Source: an uncultured Spirochaetota bacterium (GTDB taxonomy: Bacteria > Spirochaetota > Spirochaetia > JAFGXN01). From it: a stretch of DNA of 57,690 nucleotides. Positions 9,240-17,236 of the stretch are shown piece by piece (positions within the stretch are counted from its first letter, which is position 1; the number at the start of each line of letters is the position of its first letter). A program made the position numbers and the translations under genes. The stretch lies in the NCBI GenBank assembly GCA_944388995.1, contig CALXKN010000010.1:1-57690 (forward strand), written 5' to 3'. The notes under the pieces were generated by a model. It did no database searches, had not been told where the DNA came from, and saw only the letters and a program-made list of their open reading frames with translations.

Positions 9240-9927
9240 CGTTCCTTTTTGCGACGCCCACATTCATCCGAAGGCAGCTCAGACTTGCGCCCACGCCGAC
9301 TTCCTGCTCTTCGTCAACAGCGTCGATGAGCAGGATTTTGCCAACCATCCTCTGCTTTCGTCAGGGAGGCGGTATTTTTTCGCCGGCATTCATCCGTGGC
9401 AGCTGCGCAAACCGAAGTACAAAAACACCGCTTATTATTTCGATTTGCTGGAACGGGCCGTGCGCCGCGGTTTTTTCCTCGGCGAAACCGGGCTGGACCG
9501 CCTTCACCCGAACTTTGACCTTCAGACGGAATACTTCCGCCACCATTTCCGGCTGGCGCAGACTTACCGCCGTCCGCTGACGTTCCACTCGGTGCACAGC
9601 GACGACGCCGTCCTTGAAATTCTCGAACCGCCGTACCCAAAGATGATTTACCACTCGTTTGTCGGCTCTCCGAAAGCGGCCGAACCGTTCCTGGAACGGG
9701 GCTGCTTTCTGTCGTTTTCGCTGCGCTCGCTGAAATCCCCGGCGACGGAGGAGACCATACGAACCTGTCCCGCCGACCGCTTTTTGATTGAAAGCGACAG
9801 TACGGAAGAGAATCCGGCTCCGCTTTTGAGAGAACTGCTGCAAAAAACGGCGCAGCGGCGGCGGATTTCCGAAGAAGCGCTGCAAAGACAAATTCACGGC
9901 AATATGAACGTCCTCATTCAGGGGTGA
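9226..9927 (+). CDS. TatD-family metal-dependent hydrolase
   Basis: The 233-residue protein has the TatD/amidohydrolase layout. The first metal-binding motif is DAHIHP (residues 10-15), the central Glu is in LGETGLD, His residues lie in the strands TFHSVHSD and IYHSFVG, and the late Asp is in IESDS. Family members are cytoplasmic DNases or related phosphoesterases on a TIM barrel. At 233 residues it is somewhat shorter than the usual 255-265. No signal peptide is present. It overlaps the small lipoprotein gene upstream by 14 bases. The exact substrate cannot be told from sequence. Confidence 0.85.
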   Translation: MSLNSVPFCDAHIHPKAAQTCAHADFLLFVNSVDEQDFANHPLLSSGRRYFFAGIHPWQLRKPKYKNTAYYFDLLERAVRRGFFLGETGLDRLHPNFDLQTEYFRHHFRLAQTYRRPLTFHSVHSDDAVLEILEPPYPKMIYHSFVGSPKAAEPFLERGCFLSFSLRSLKSPATEETIRTCPADRFLIESDSTEENPAPLLRELLQKTAQRRRISEEALQRQIHGNMNVLIQG

Positions 9928-9948
9928 ACCCGCCTCCCCTTTCCTCAC

Positions 9949-9976
9949 TTGAAAATTTCAGGAATTTGATTATATT
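9949..9976 (+). promoter_or_regulatory. Promoter of cysE, apparently leaderless
   Basis: TTGAAA (9949-9954), a 16-base spacer and TATATT (9971-9976) form a good promoter. Only six bases separate the -10 box from the ATG at 9983, so the transcript should begin at the start codon. No Shine-Dalgarno sequence is present. Confidence 0.6.
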
Positions 9977-9982
9977 GTACTC

Positions 9983-10870
9983 ATGAACGACTTAAATGAT
10001 ACATTGAATTTTGAATTGAATCCGATTATCGAAACGCTGGAAGCCCAGGCGCGGGCGGCGGCCGCCGCCGAAGGCCGGTTGGCGCTGGGACTTTCCGGAC
10101 GCGCCGATATTTGCGAGGCTTTGAAAAAAATTCTGGCGGTTTTTTTTCCCAACCGCTATTTGGAAGAAAAAATCGAAGACGATGAAATGAATATCTATAT
10201 AGGCGACAATCTGCGCCAGGCCGCCCGGCTGCTGCACAAGCACATTGCCGACGCGCTGCGCCTGAAAAGCGGCGGCGCGGATACCAGGCGGCAGTCCGAG
10301 GAAATCGTCCGCCGGCTGCTGTTCTCGCTTCCGCAAATCCGGCAGGATTTAATGGAAGACGTCAACACCGGCTACCACGGCGACCCGGCGGCGCTGAACC
10401 TCTCTGAGGTGATTCTCAGTTATCCGTTTGTGGAGACGACCGCCGTTTACCGCGTCGCGCACAATTTGTACGTTCAGGGAGTGCCCGTCATTCCCCGCAT
10501 CATGAGCGAATACGCCCACTCCCAAAGCGGCATCGACATTCACCCCGGAGCGGAAATTCAGCCCGGTTTCTTCATCGACCACGGAACCGGCGTCGTCATC
10601 GGCGAAACCTGCCGGATCGGACGCAATGTAATCGTCTATCAGGGCGTCACTTTGGGAGCCGTCTCGCCGTTCGACACCAACGGAACGCCGATCCGCGGGC
10701 AGAAGCGTCATCCCGACATTGAAGACGACGTCATCATTTACGCCAACGCGACGATTCTGGGCGGCGATACGGTCATCGGCAAGGGGTCGGTCATCGGCGG
10801 AAACTGCTGGATTACGAAATCGGTACCGCCCCATTCAATCATTTACAACAGACTGAGGGGTGAAAAATGA
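9983..10870 (+). CDS. cysE: Serine O-acetyltransferase
   Basis: The enzyme transfers acetyl from acetyl-CoA to L-serine, the first step of cysteine synthesis. The 295-residue chain has an alpha-helical N-terminal domain (about 1-165) and a left-handed beta-helix of hexapeptide repeats from about 180 (DIHPGAEIQPGFFIDHGTG ... VVIGETCRIG ... VIYQGVTLGA type repeats). The catalytic His lies in FIDHGTG. The length fits the long-N-terminal epsilon-type enzymes found in anaerobes. It precedes the copper ATPase gene with an ATGA overlap, so cysteine supply and copper export are translated together. NifS in this window would use the cysteine. Confidence 0.92.
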   Translation: MNDLNDTLNFELNPIIETLEAQARAAAAAEGRLALGLSGRADICEALKKILAVFFPNRYLEEKIEDDEMNIYIGDNLRQAARLLHKHIADALRLKSGGADTRRQSEEIVRRLLFSLPQIRQDLMEDVNTGYHGDPAALNLSEVILSYPFVETTAVYRVAHNLYVQGVPVIPRIMSEYAHSQSGIDIHPGAEIQPGFFIDHGTGVVIGETCRIGRNVIVYQGVTLGAVSPFDTNGTPIRGQKRHPDIEDDVIIYANATILGGDTVIGKGSVIGGNCWITKSVPPHSIIYNRLRGEK

Positions 10871-13368
10871 AAAAGTGCGAACTTTCCGTCGGCGGCATGA
10901 CCTGTTCGGCGTGCGCCGTTCATGTGGAAGACGCCGTAAAAAAAATCAAGGGCGTGCGCTCCGTTCAGGTCAACCTGCTGACGCGCAGCGCCAAAATCAC
11001 CTACGACGAAGCGCAGACCGAAACCGCCGCTTTTGCCGAAGCGGTCAAAAAGGCCGGATACGTTCCGGGAACCGTTTCTGCCGACGGAAAGAAGACTCCC
11101 GTTTCCGAAGCGGCGGCCGATAACGACCGCGCCGCCCGAAACCGTCTGACGGCCTCAGCCGCGTTTGCGCTTCCGCTGTTTTTCTTGGCGATGGCGCCGA
11201 TGACCGGCGTTCCGCTTCCGGGAATTCGCGGACCGGCCGGAATTTTTGCCTATGCTTTCACGCAGTTCCTGCTGCTGCTCCCGATTCTGTTTCTGAACCG
11301 TTCGTATTTTATCGCCGGCTTCAGAACCTTGCTTCATGGAACGCCGGTCATGGATTCGCTGATTGCCGTCGGCGCCGGCGCGGCTGTTTTATCCGGCGTT
11401 GCCGCGCTCTACGGAATCGGTTACGGTTTGGGAACCGGCGAAGCGGAGATTGTTCACCGTTTCTCAATGCGGCTTTACTTTGAATCGGCCGGAATGATTC
11501 TGACTTTGGTTTCCCTTGGGAAATATCTGGAGAAGCGGGCGCAGCGCAAAACGTCATCCGTTATTGAAAAGCTGATCAATTTGGCTCCGAAAACGGTGAT
11601 TCTTCTGCGCGGCGGAAAAGAAGAAACCGTCGCGGCCGAAAACGCGGCTGCCGGCGATCTCATCCTTCTGCGGCCGGGTGACACGGCGGCAGTTGACGGA
11701 ACGGTCGAGGAAGGTTACTCGTCGGTCGACGAATCGGCGCTGACGGGCGAAAGCCTTCCCTCCGAAAAGAAAACCGGCGACACCGTTATGGCCGGCTCCG
11801 TCAACCTCGGAGGCGTGCTTAAAATCCGCGTCACGCAGGCGGGGAACGGAACGGCGCTGGCGCGTATCATCGCTCTGGTGGAAGAGGCTTCCGGTTCGAA
11901 AGCGCCGATTGCCCGGCTGGCGGATAAAATCAGCCGGATTTTTGTCCCCGCCGTCATGACGATTGCCCTTGCGGCGTTTTTACTCTCGTTTTTTGCGGAA
12001 GGAAGCGGCTTTGAAACGGCTTTCAGCCGCGCGGTTGCGGTTTTGGTCATCTCCTGCCCCTGCGCTCTGGGATTGGCGACGCCGACGGCCATCATGGTCG
12101 GAATCGGAAAAGGCGCCGAACTGGGAATTTTGATCCGCAACGGGGAAATTCTCGAAAGAGCGGGAAAAATCAATACGCTTCTGCTGGACAAAACCGGCAC
12201 GCTGACACAGGGGCATCCGTCCGTCACCGAAGCGCGGCCGGCCGCAGGGATTTCCGCCGCCGAGCTGGCCGCTTACGCGGCCGCAGCCGAATCAGGATCC
12301 GCCCATCCGCTGGCGGAGGCCGTCGCCGCCTATGCCGCCGATTTGCGGCCGGAAATACTGACGGTTTCCGACAGCCAGGCGGTTCCCGGCCGTGGTATAA
12401 AGTGTATTGCGGATGGAAAAGAAGTGACAGCCGGCAATTTCGCATTTATGAATGAAAACGGAGTCGCCGTTCCCGAAACAGATATTCCCGTCGGCGCGCA
12501 GACGCCGCTCTTTTTTGCTGTCGGGAAAAAGTACATCGGCGCGCTGTGGACGGAAGACCGCCTGAAAGACGATTCGGCTGCCGCCGTCGCCGCGCTGAAG
12601 CGGATGAAAATCGAACCCGTCATGCTGACAGGCGACCGCCCGCAGGCCGCTCAGGCGGTTGCCGAAGCCGTCGGCATCGCCCGTTTCAAAGGCGGACTAC
12701 TGCCGCAGGACAAGGCGGCCGAAGCGGAAAACCTTCAGGCCGAAGGCCGCATTGTCGGAATGGCAGGCGACGGCATCAACGACGCGCCGGTTCTGGCGCG
12801 CGCCGACATCAGCATCGCCCTTGAAGGCGGATCGGACATTGCCGTTGAAGCGGCCGACATCATTCTGATGAAAAACCGCCTCTCCGACGCCGTTACGGCC
12901 ATCCGTCTCAGCCGGAAAACGATGCTCAACATCAAAGAGAATTTGTTTTGGGCGTTCTTCTACAACTGTCTGGGAATTCCGGCCGCCGCCGGCCTGCTCG
13001 AAATTCTGTTCGGAATTCCGCTGAGCCCGATGTTTGCCGCCGCTGCCATGAGCCTTAGCTCGGTCTGCGTCGTCGCCAACGCGCTGCGCCTGAAACGCTT
13101 CAAACCGCAGGAAATTTCCCCGGCGCAAACCCGCTCTGTTTCAAAAGGAGATAAAAATATGGAAACAAAAATTCTGAAAATCGAAGGAATGATGTGCGAC
13201 CACTGCCGCAGCCATGTCGAATCGGCTTTAAATGCAATCGACGGCGTCAAAGCCTCCGTCAGTCTGCAAAAGGCCGAAGCCGAATGCCGTTTGGAGAAAC
13301 CGGTTGCCGACGAAGTTCTGACAAAGGCGGTGACCGACGCCGGCTACAAAGCCGTCCCGCTTTCCTGA
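10867..13368 (+). CDS. copA: Copper-exporting P1B-type ATPase with N- and C-terminal metal-binding domains
   Basis: The 833-residue inner-membrane pump carries the copper-ATPase signatures. It has an N-terminal heavy-metal domain with CSAC (Cys13, Cys16), membrane helices from about 95, the intramembrane CPC motif (397-399), the phosphorylation motif DKTGTLT (Asp441), SAHP in the nucleotide domain, GDGINDAP in the P domain, and MSLSS in the last helix pair, typical of Cu(I) pumps. Unusually, a second heavy-metal domain with CDHC follows the last helix through a polar linker. That domain starts at an internal Met765 with its own ribosome binding site (see the next entry). The gene overlaps cysE by ATGA and ends about 100 bases before a bidirectional terminator. 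Confidence 0.94.
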   Translation: MKKCELSVGGMTCSACAVHVEDAVKKIKGVRSVQVNLLTRSAKITYDEAQTETAAFAEAVKKAGYVPGTVSADGKKTPVSEAAADNDRAARNRLTASAAFALPLFFLAMAPMTGVPLPGIRGPAGIFAYAFTQFLLLLPILFLNRSYFIAGFRTLLHGTPVMDSLIAVGAGAAVLSGVAALYGIGYGLGTGEAEIVHRFSMRLYFESAGMILTLVSLGKYLEKRAQRKTSSVIEKLINLAPKTVILLRGGKEETVAAENAAAGDLILLRPGDTAAVDGTVEEGYSSVDESALTGESLPSEKKTGDTVMAGSVNLGGVLKIRVTQAGNGTALARIIALVEEASGSKAPIARLADKISRIFVPAVMTIALAAFLLSFFAEGSGFETAFSRAVAVLVISCPCALGLATPTAIMVGIGKGAELGILIRNGEILERAGKINTLLLDKTGTLTQGHPSVTEARPAAGISAAELAAYAAAAESGSAHPLAEAVAAYAADLRPEILTVSDSQAVPGRGIKCIADGKEVTAGNFAFMNENGVAVPETDIPVGAQTPLFFAVGKKYIGALWTEDRLKDDSAAAVAALKRMKIEPVMLTGDRPQAAQAVAEAVGIARFKGGLLPQDKAAEAENLQAEGRIVGMAGDGINDAPVLARADISIALEGGSDIAVEAADIILMKNRLSDAVTAIRLSRKTMLNIKENLFWAFFYNCLGIPAAAGLLEILFGIPLSPMFAAAAMSLSSVCVVANALRLKRFKPQEISPAQTRSVSKGDKNMETKILKIEGMMCDHCRSHVESALNAIDGVKASVSLQKAEAECRLEKPVADEVLTKAVTDAGYKAVPLS
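13159..13368 (+). CDS. Nested CopZ-like copper chaperone, in-frame internal start in copA
   Basis: An ATG at 13159, in frame with the copper ATPase, is preceded by AAAAGGAG (13143-13150) eight bases away, an excellent ribosome binding site. Translation from it would give exactly 69 residues. This matches the usual CopZ length and has a complete heavy-metal-associated domain with MMCDHC near the N-terminus (Cys13, Cys16) and the closing AGY segment. The same residues are also the C-terminus of the 833-residue pump. Either both products are made from one frame, or an ancestral separate copZ became joined to copA by loss of the stop codon. Dual expression is an inference; the site and frame are seen directly. 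Confidence 0.55.
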   Translation: METKILKIEGMMCDHCRSHVESALNAIDGVKASVSLQKAEAECRLEKPVADEVLTKAVTDAGYKAVPLS

Positions 13369-13468
13369 AAACGCGCTCCGCCGCGGCCGGTCCCCTTACC
13401 GCCCGCGGCCGTCCTTCCCGCACCCGTTTCAGGCGGCTGTCCGCGGTTGAGGCCGCCGTAAAAAAAGA

Positions 13469-13489
13469 GCCGCCCGAAGGCGGCCTTTT
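13469..13489. terminator. Bidirectional terminator between copA and the peroxiredoxin gene
   Basis: The stem GCCGCC / GGCGGC with a CGAA loop (13469-13484) is flanked by an A-run on the left and T-run on the right. It can therefore end both the rightward copper operon and the leftward peroxiredoxin gene. Confidence 0.75.
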
Positions 13490-13498
13490 CACGGATAT

Positions 13499-14218
13499 TT
13501 ATTTGTCTTTTCTGAAACACATAAACCAATCGAGACAGTATTGATCCGCGGTCTGCGTTTCCATACGCTCTTTCGCCGTTCCGCAGGAACCGGCAGTCGG
13601 AACAATGACGTCGTCGCCGGGGCGCCAGTCCGCCGGAGTCGCTACGTTGTCGGCGTCGGCTTTCTGCAGAGCCTGGACGAGCCGTTTGATTTCATCGAAA
13701 TTCCGTCCCGTCGACTGCGGATAGTACAAAATCGTGCGGATGATTCCCTTCGGATCAATGATGAAAACCGCGCGGACCGCCTGCGTTGTCGAGGCATTCG
13801 GCTGCAGCATTCCGTATTTCTTTGCGACTTCCATTTTAATGTCCTCAATCAGCGGGAAGGTCACTTCGATATTTTCCAAATCATTCCATTTCAGCTCCTG
13901 GATTTTTCTCAGCCACGCAATGTGCGCATAAATCGAATCGATCGACAGTCCGATCAGCTGCGTGTTGAGCGCTTCGAATTCATCCATCATCGACGCAAAT
14001 GTCATAAATTCCGTCGTACAGACCGGAGTAAAATCGGCCGGATGACTGAAGAGAATAACCCATTTCCCTTTAAAATCTTTCGGAAAGTTGATTTCTCCCT
14101 GGGTCGTCACGGCGGTAAACGCCGGCGCCGGATCGCCGATCAGAGGCATCCTGTTCTGTTCCTGTGCAAACGCACCCGCGGCCGTTAAGGCAAACAAAAA
14201 AATCAAGGCTTTTTTCAT
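13499..14218 (-). CDS. Exported peroxiredoxin of the Prx6/AhpC type
   Basis: Peroxiredoxins reduce peroxides through a reactive Cys. Here the motif HPADFTPVCTTE gives the peroxidatic Cys67. Several further Cys near the C-terminus (GSCGT, QYCLDWFMC) could resolve the disulfide. The Prx6-like C-terminal extension with the WRPGDD segment is present. The start at 14218 follows AGGAG at good spacing; an upstream-extended start lacks such a site. From this start the protein begins with a typical Sec signal (cleavage near GAFAQ), so it should act in the periplasm, which is unusual for this family. It has its own promoter with a palindrome in the spacer. The rubredoxin gene is directly upstream but separated by a terminator. 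Confidence 0.9.
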   Translation of the reverse strand: MKKALIFLFALTAAGAFAQEQNRMPLIGDPAPAFTAVTTQGEINFPKDFKGKWVILFSHPADFTPVCTTEFMTFASMMDEFEALNTQLIGLSIDSIYAHIAWLRKIQELKWNDLENIEVTFPLIEDIKMEVAKKYGMLQPNASTTQAVRAVFIIDPKGIIRTILYYPQSTGRNFDEIKRLVQALQKADADNVATPADWRPGDDVIVPTAGSCGTAKERMETQTADQYCLDWFMCFRKDK

Positions 14219-14236
14219 TCTTTTTCTCCTGTAAAA

Positions 14237-14265
14237 ATTATATATTTGTATAAAATACAAATCAA
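14237..14265 (-). promoter_or_regulatory. Peroxiredoxin promoter with a 19-bp palindromic operator candidate
   Basis: On the minus strand TTGATT (14260-14265), 17 bases and TATAAT (14237-14242) form a promoter. The spacer is almost wholly occupied by ATTTGTATAAAATACAAAT (14244-14262), an inverted repeat with eight perfectly paired positions on each side of three central bases. A repressor bound there would block RNA polymerase. A PerR- or Fur-like peroxide sensor is a guess from context. Confidence 0.6.
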
Positions 14266-14270
14266 AAGGC

Positions 14271-14295
14271 AAAAAAGAAAGGGGAAGACCCCTTT
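14271..14295 (-). terminator. Terminator after the rubredoxin gene
   Basis: The stem AAAGGGG / CCCCTTT with loop AAGA (14278-14295) is followed on the minus strand by a run of T. It separates rubredoxin transcription from the peroxiredoxin promoter immediately beyond it. Confidence 0.75.
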
Positions 14296-14302
14296 CCGTT
14301 AT

Positions 14303-14461
14303 TTACTGTGCGGAAAACATACTTTTCGCCGCACCGCAAACCGGACAAACCCAATCGTCGGGAATATCCTCAAAAGCCGTTCCCGGCGCAATGCCGCTGT
14401 CCGGATCTCCGATCATCGGATCATATACGTAACCGCACAAATCGCAAACATATTTCTGCAT
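14303..14461 (-). CDS. Rubredoxin
   Basis: This 52-residue protein has the two rubredoxin iron-binding motifs, CDLCGY (from Cys6) and CPVCGA (from Cys39). The aromatic core and the GDPDSGI/PGT segment are typical of the family. A single Fe bound by four Cys transfers electrons in the cytoplasm, in treponemes and clostridia often to rubrerythrin, superoxide reductase or peroxidases. It has its own consensus promoter (14486-14514), an AGGAG ribosome binding site and a strong terminator, so it is a one-gene unit. The neighbouring peroxiredoxin suggests oxygen defence. Confidence 0.93.
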   Translation of the reverse strand: MQKYVCDLCGYVYDPMIGDPDSGIAPGTAFEDIPDDWVCPVCGAAKSMFSAQ

Positions 14462-14485
14462 AGCGTTCTCCTTTCCTGATATTTT

Positions 14486-14514
14486 ACCATAACCGCAAAG
14501 ACGGATTTTGTCAA
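14486..14514 (-). promoter_or_regulatory. Rubredoxin promoter
   Basis: On the minus strand TTGACA (14509-14514), a 17-base spacer and TATGGT (14486-14491) precede the gene, followed by a GGAGA ribosome binding site just before the ATG at 14461. Confidence 0.65.
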
Positions 14515-14557
14515 CTGTTGTGATTCAATTTTTTTATTTTTTATAAAAAATATTTCC

Positions 14558-14587
14558 TTTTAAAGAGGGCGTCCCGGCGGACGCCCT
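14558..14587 (-). terminator. Terminator of the symporter gene
   Basis: The stem AGGGCGTCC / GGACGCCCT with loop CGGC (14566-14587), followed on the minus strand by CTTTAAAAGG, lies 13 bases after the stop of the symporter gene. Confidence 0.65.
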
Positions 14588-14599
14588 GTAATCCGAAAA

Positions 14600-16516
14600 T
14601 TATTCGGCGGGAACAGCCTGAATTTCAGAGACGGAAACTTCCGTTGTTTCGCCGGCCGCAACGGCTTCAGCCGCCGTCTGACCCGCTTTCGGAGTTTCGA
14701 TAATCCGTTCCTTAATCTGCGTTTCGTCCAATTTAAAGACTGTACGGATTGTTGAACTGTTCCAGAAAACGGCGTACAACGCGCACAGAACAATGATAAC
14801 ACCGAACGCAATCACATTGAATGCAGAATGCGTTTTGAACAATCCCTTTTCGAGGACAATAAACTTTTTATTGTCCTTACCGCGGTTTTCGATTAAACTG
14901 ATTGCCGCAATCACAGCCAAAGTAACCAAACAGGTCACGCCCATCTGGTGCATAAACGGAAGCCCCGCCGACGGAACCGCATTGGAGAAAATTTTGATTC
15001 CCAGCGAAAAGAGCGTACCGACGATAACGCCGACAATCGCGCCCTTGGTTGTGGTTTTTTTCCAGAAGAGACCGAGGAGAAAGACCGCCAAAATCGGGGG
15101 CGAAACCAGACCGGTGTATTCCTGAATGTACTGAAATCCCTGGCTCATGTTTTTCATCAAGGGCGCAATCGCCACGCCGATCAGCAGCGAAACGACCGCC
15201 GCAATCCGGCCGATGGTAACCAGCTTCCTGGAAGAGGCGTTTTTCCCGATGTACTCTTTATAAATGTCCATCGTGAAAATCGTTGAAATCGAGTTGATCA
15301 TCGACGCCAGTGACGAAACGACGGCCGCCAGCAGCGCCGCAAACGCCACGCCTCGCAGTCCTGGTCTCAGAAAACCGATCAGAACGGAGTACGCCGAGTC
15401 GTTGATAATACCGCCGTTTTCATTGACGGGCATATTGATTTTTCCGTCCTGGAAGAGAATGTAGGCGGCAATTCCGGGAAGAACAACGATAACCGGCATA
15501 ATCATCTTCAGAACCGCCGCAAACGCGATACCTTTCTGCGATTCGGCCAGACTCTTCGCCGCAAACGTCCGCTGGATGATGTACTGATTGAACCCCCAAT
15601 AGTAGAGATTGGCAACCCACATACCGCCGAGAAGAACGCCGATACCGGGAAGGTTGCTGAATTCCGGGTTTTCGGGTCCCAGAATCATTTCAAAGTGGCT
15701 CGGAAACTGGGCGACCATCGTTCCCAATCCGCCGACCTTATCGACGGCGACAATCGTCGTGATGATACCTCCGAAGGTCAGACAAACCACCTGGACGACG
15801 TCCGTCCACGCAACCGCCGACAAACCGCCCCACAGCGAGTACGCCGCCGCAAAGAACGCCAGAATCAGAATGCAGTGAATCAAATCGAGCCCTGGAATAA
15901 TTGCGGACATCGCGCGCGCGCCAAGATAGAGAACCGAAGTCAGGTTGACGAAGGTGAACAGCGCCAGCCAGAAAACCGAGAGAATCGTTTTCAGCGTGCG
16001 GTTGTACCGTTTTTCAACGAATTCGGGAATGGTGTAAATGCCTTCTTTGATGAAAATCGGCAGGAAATACTTTCCGACGATGATCAGCGTCAGCGCCGAC
16101 ATCCACTCGTAACTGGCAATCGCCAGACCGATCGCGAATCCGGATCCGGAAGTTCCGATGAACTGTTCGGCAGAGATGTTGGCGGCAATCAGCGACGAAC
16201 CGACAACCCACCACGGCAGCGATTTTCCCGCCAGAAAGTAGTCTTTCTCATCCTTTTCATGGCCTTTTTTCGTCCGCGACGCAAACAGACCGAGGGCGAC
16301 AATCACGACCGCATAGATGATGACAATAACATAATCAAGTGTAGTCAGCATCCGGTTGTTTTCAAGCAGAGAATCTGCAAATTCTTTTTCCGAGACTAAA
16401 TTCCCCTGCATTTCAACCGTTTGTACCACATCCGTTTTCGGCGTGTACAGACTGCCGAACGCGAAAAGAACCAGCAATACAGCCAGTCCGGCATAAATGA
16501 AAATTTTTCTGTTCAT
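14600..16516 (-). CDS. Sodium/solute symporter, SSS (SGLT-like) family
   Basis: The 638-residue integral membrane protein is predicted to have about 14-15 helices. Signature segments include YFLAGKSLPWWVVGSSLIAANIS (near 90-115) followed by EQFIGTSGSGFAIG, and GGLSAVAWTDVVQ near residue 230. These place it with the SGLT/vSGLT branch that couples Na+ to uptake of sugars, inositol or related solutes; the exact solute is not clear. An N-terminal extension contains one extra helix and a polar loop of about 40 residues before the core. The C-terminal tail is rich in Ala, Glu and Val. The gene stands alone with promoter and terminator. Confidence 0.88.
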   Translation of the reverse strand: MNRKIFIYAGLAVLLVLFAFGSLYTPKTDVVQTVEMQGNLVSEKEFADSLLENNRMLTTLDYVIVIIYAVVIVALGLFASRTKKGHEKDEKDYFLAGKSLPWWVVGSSLIAANISAEQFIGTSGSGFAIGLAIASYEWMSALTLIIVGKYFLPIFIKEGIYTIPEFVEKRYNRTLKTILSVFWLALFTFVNLTSVLYLGARAMSAIIPGLDLIHCILILAFFAAAYSLWGGLSAVAWTDVVQVVCLTFGGIITTIVAVDKVGGLGTMVAQFPSHFEMILGPENPEFSNLPGIGVLLGGMWVANLYYWGFNQYIIQRTFAAKSLAESQKGIAFAAVLKMIMPVIVVLPGIAAYILFQDGKINMPVNENGGIINDSAYSVLIGFLRPGLRGVAFAALLAAVVSSLASMINSISTIFTMDIYKEYIGKNASSRKLVTIGRIAAVVSLLIGVAIAPLMKNMSQGFQYIQEYTGLVSPPILAVFLLGLFWKKTTTKGAIVGVIVGTLFSLGIKIFSNAVPSAGLPFMHQMGVTCLVTLAVIAAISLIENRGKDNKKFIVLEKGLFKTHSAFNVIAFGVIIVLCALYAVFWNSSTIRTVFKLDETQIKERIIETPKAGQTAAEAVAAGETTEVSVSEIQAVPAE

Positions 16517-16555
16517 GAAAACTCCTCTGGATTAAAATAGAATTACTGTTTTATA

Positions 16556-16584
16556 ATTTTATAACGCCCCCACTGATTTGTCAA
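16556..16584 (-). promoter_or_regulatory. Promoter of the symporter gene
   Basis: On the minus strand TTGACA (16579-16584), a 17-base spacer and TAAAAT (16556-16561) are followed by a GAGGAG ribosome binding site before the ATG at 16516. Confidence 0.65.
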
Positions 16585-16706
16585 TTTTTTTTTCTTTGGT
16601 AAGGCAAAAAAATCATTTTCTGCCTGTTAATTCACCGTTTTGACTGGAAAAAATCCCTGTTTCGGTATAAAATATATACGGCTGATATTAAAAAAAGGAG
16701 ATTAAA

Positions 16707-16931
16707 ATGAAAACGATTTTTGATTTAGCCATTTCGGCCGCCGAGATGGAAGACATTCTCGGACAGACAATGAATGCGGACGAATACGCAAAGCTCAGAA
16801 CCAATCCGGACGAAATTGCCGGAGACACATACTGCCTGCTCCGCTACCGGGGAAACGACGCGGAAGCCGAAACCGTTCTTGCTCAAATCGGCGACAAAGC
16901 GTTTGCGGAAAGCCTGAAATCCAGTTTTTAA
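16707..16931 (+). CDS. Small protein of unknown function, 74 aa
   Basis: A 74-residue soluble, acidic protein with no recognised family. It contains a helical N-terminal half and the conserved-looking segment TYCLLRYRG near the middle. An AAAGGAG ribosome binding site precedes the ATG. It is the first gene of a small operon: the TrpR-family regulator starts 11 bases after its stop, and the zinc ribbon protein overlaps that regulator. It may be a partner or effector of the regulator, but only its position suggests this. Confidence 0.65.
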   Translation: MKTIFDLAISAAEMEDILGQTMNADEYAKLRTNPDEIAGDTYCLLRYRGNDAEAETVLAQIGDKAFAESLKSSF

Positions 16932-16942
16932 TCCGGATAGAA

Positions 16943-17236
16943 ATGAATTTCGACTGCGAATCGGAGTGGAGCGAAATTACAGAGACCCTCGCCTCCATAA
17001 CCGATAAGGATTTTATGAAGGATCTGATGCTCGTACTGCTGACTGCCGGCGAAAGGGAAGAGCTGGCCAAACGGTGGGCTCTGGTCAAACAGCTTTACGC
17101 AGGCCGCCCGCAGCGGGCGATTGCCAATGACTTGGGTTTGAGCCTCTGCAAAATCACGCGCGGCTCAAAGGAACTGAAGCGGGAAAACTCCGCGTTTGTC
17201 CGGATTTTCCGCATGAAGGAGGAGCGAAGTGGCTAA
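16943..17236 (+). CDS. TrpR-family DNA-binding regulator
   Basis: The 97-residue protein matches the Trp repressor/YerC superfamily. LTAGEREELAKRWALVKQL aligns with the first helices, and RAIANDLGLSLCKITRGSKELK with the helix-turn-helix of TrpR, including the diagnostic ITRGS. TrpR binds operators when loaded with tryptophan; YerC-type relatives have other or unknown effectors. The ITRGS-x-x-LK element favours TrpR proper. No trp biosynthesis gene lies nearby, and I found no clear trp operator upstream, so the targets are unknown. It is co-transcribed with the 74-residue protein upstream and overlaps the zinc ribbon gene by eight bases. Confidence 0.8.
   Translation: MNFDCESEWSEITETLASITDKDFMKDLMLVLLTAGEREELAKRWALVKQLYAGRPQRAIANDLGLSLCKITRGSKELKRENSAFVRIFRMKEERSG

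Noticed and set aside
16640-16671. Promoter before the 74-residue gene (TTGACT ... TATAAA)
   Set aside because: The spacer would be 20 bases, too long for a confident call.
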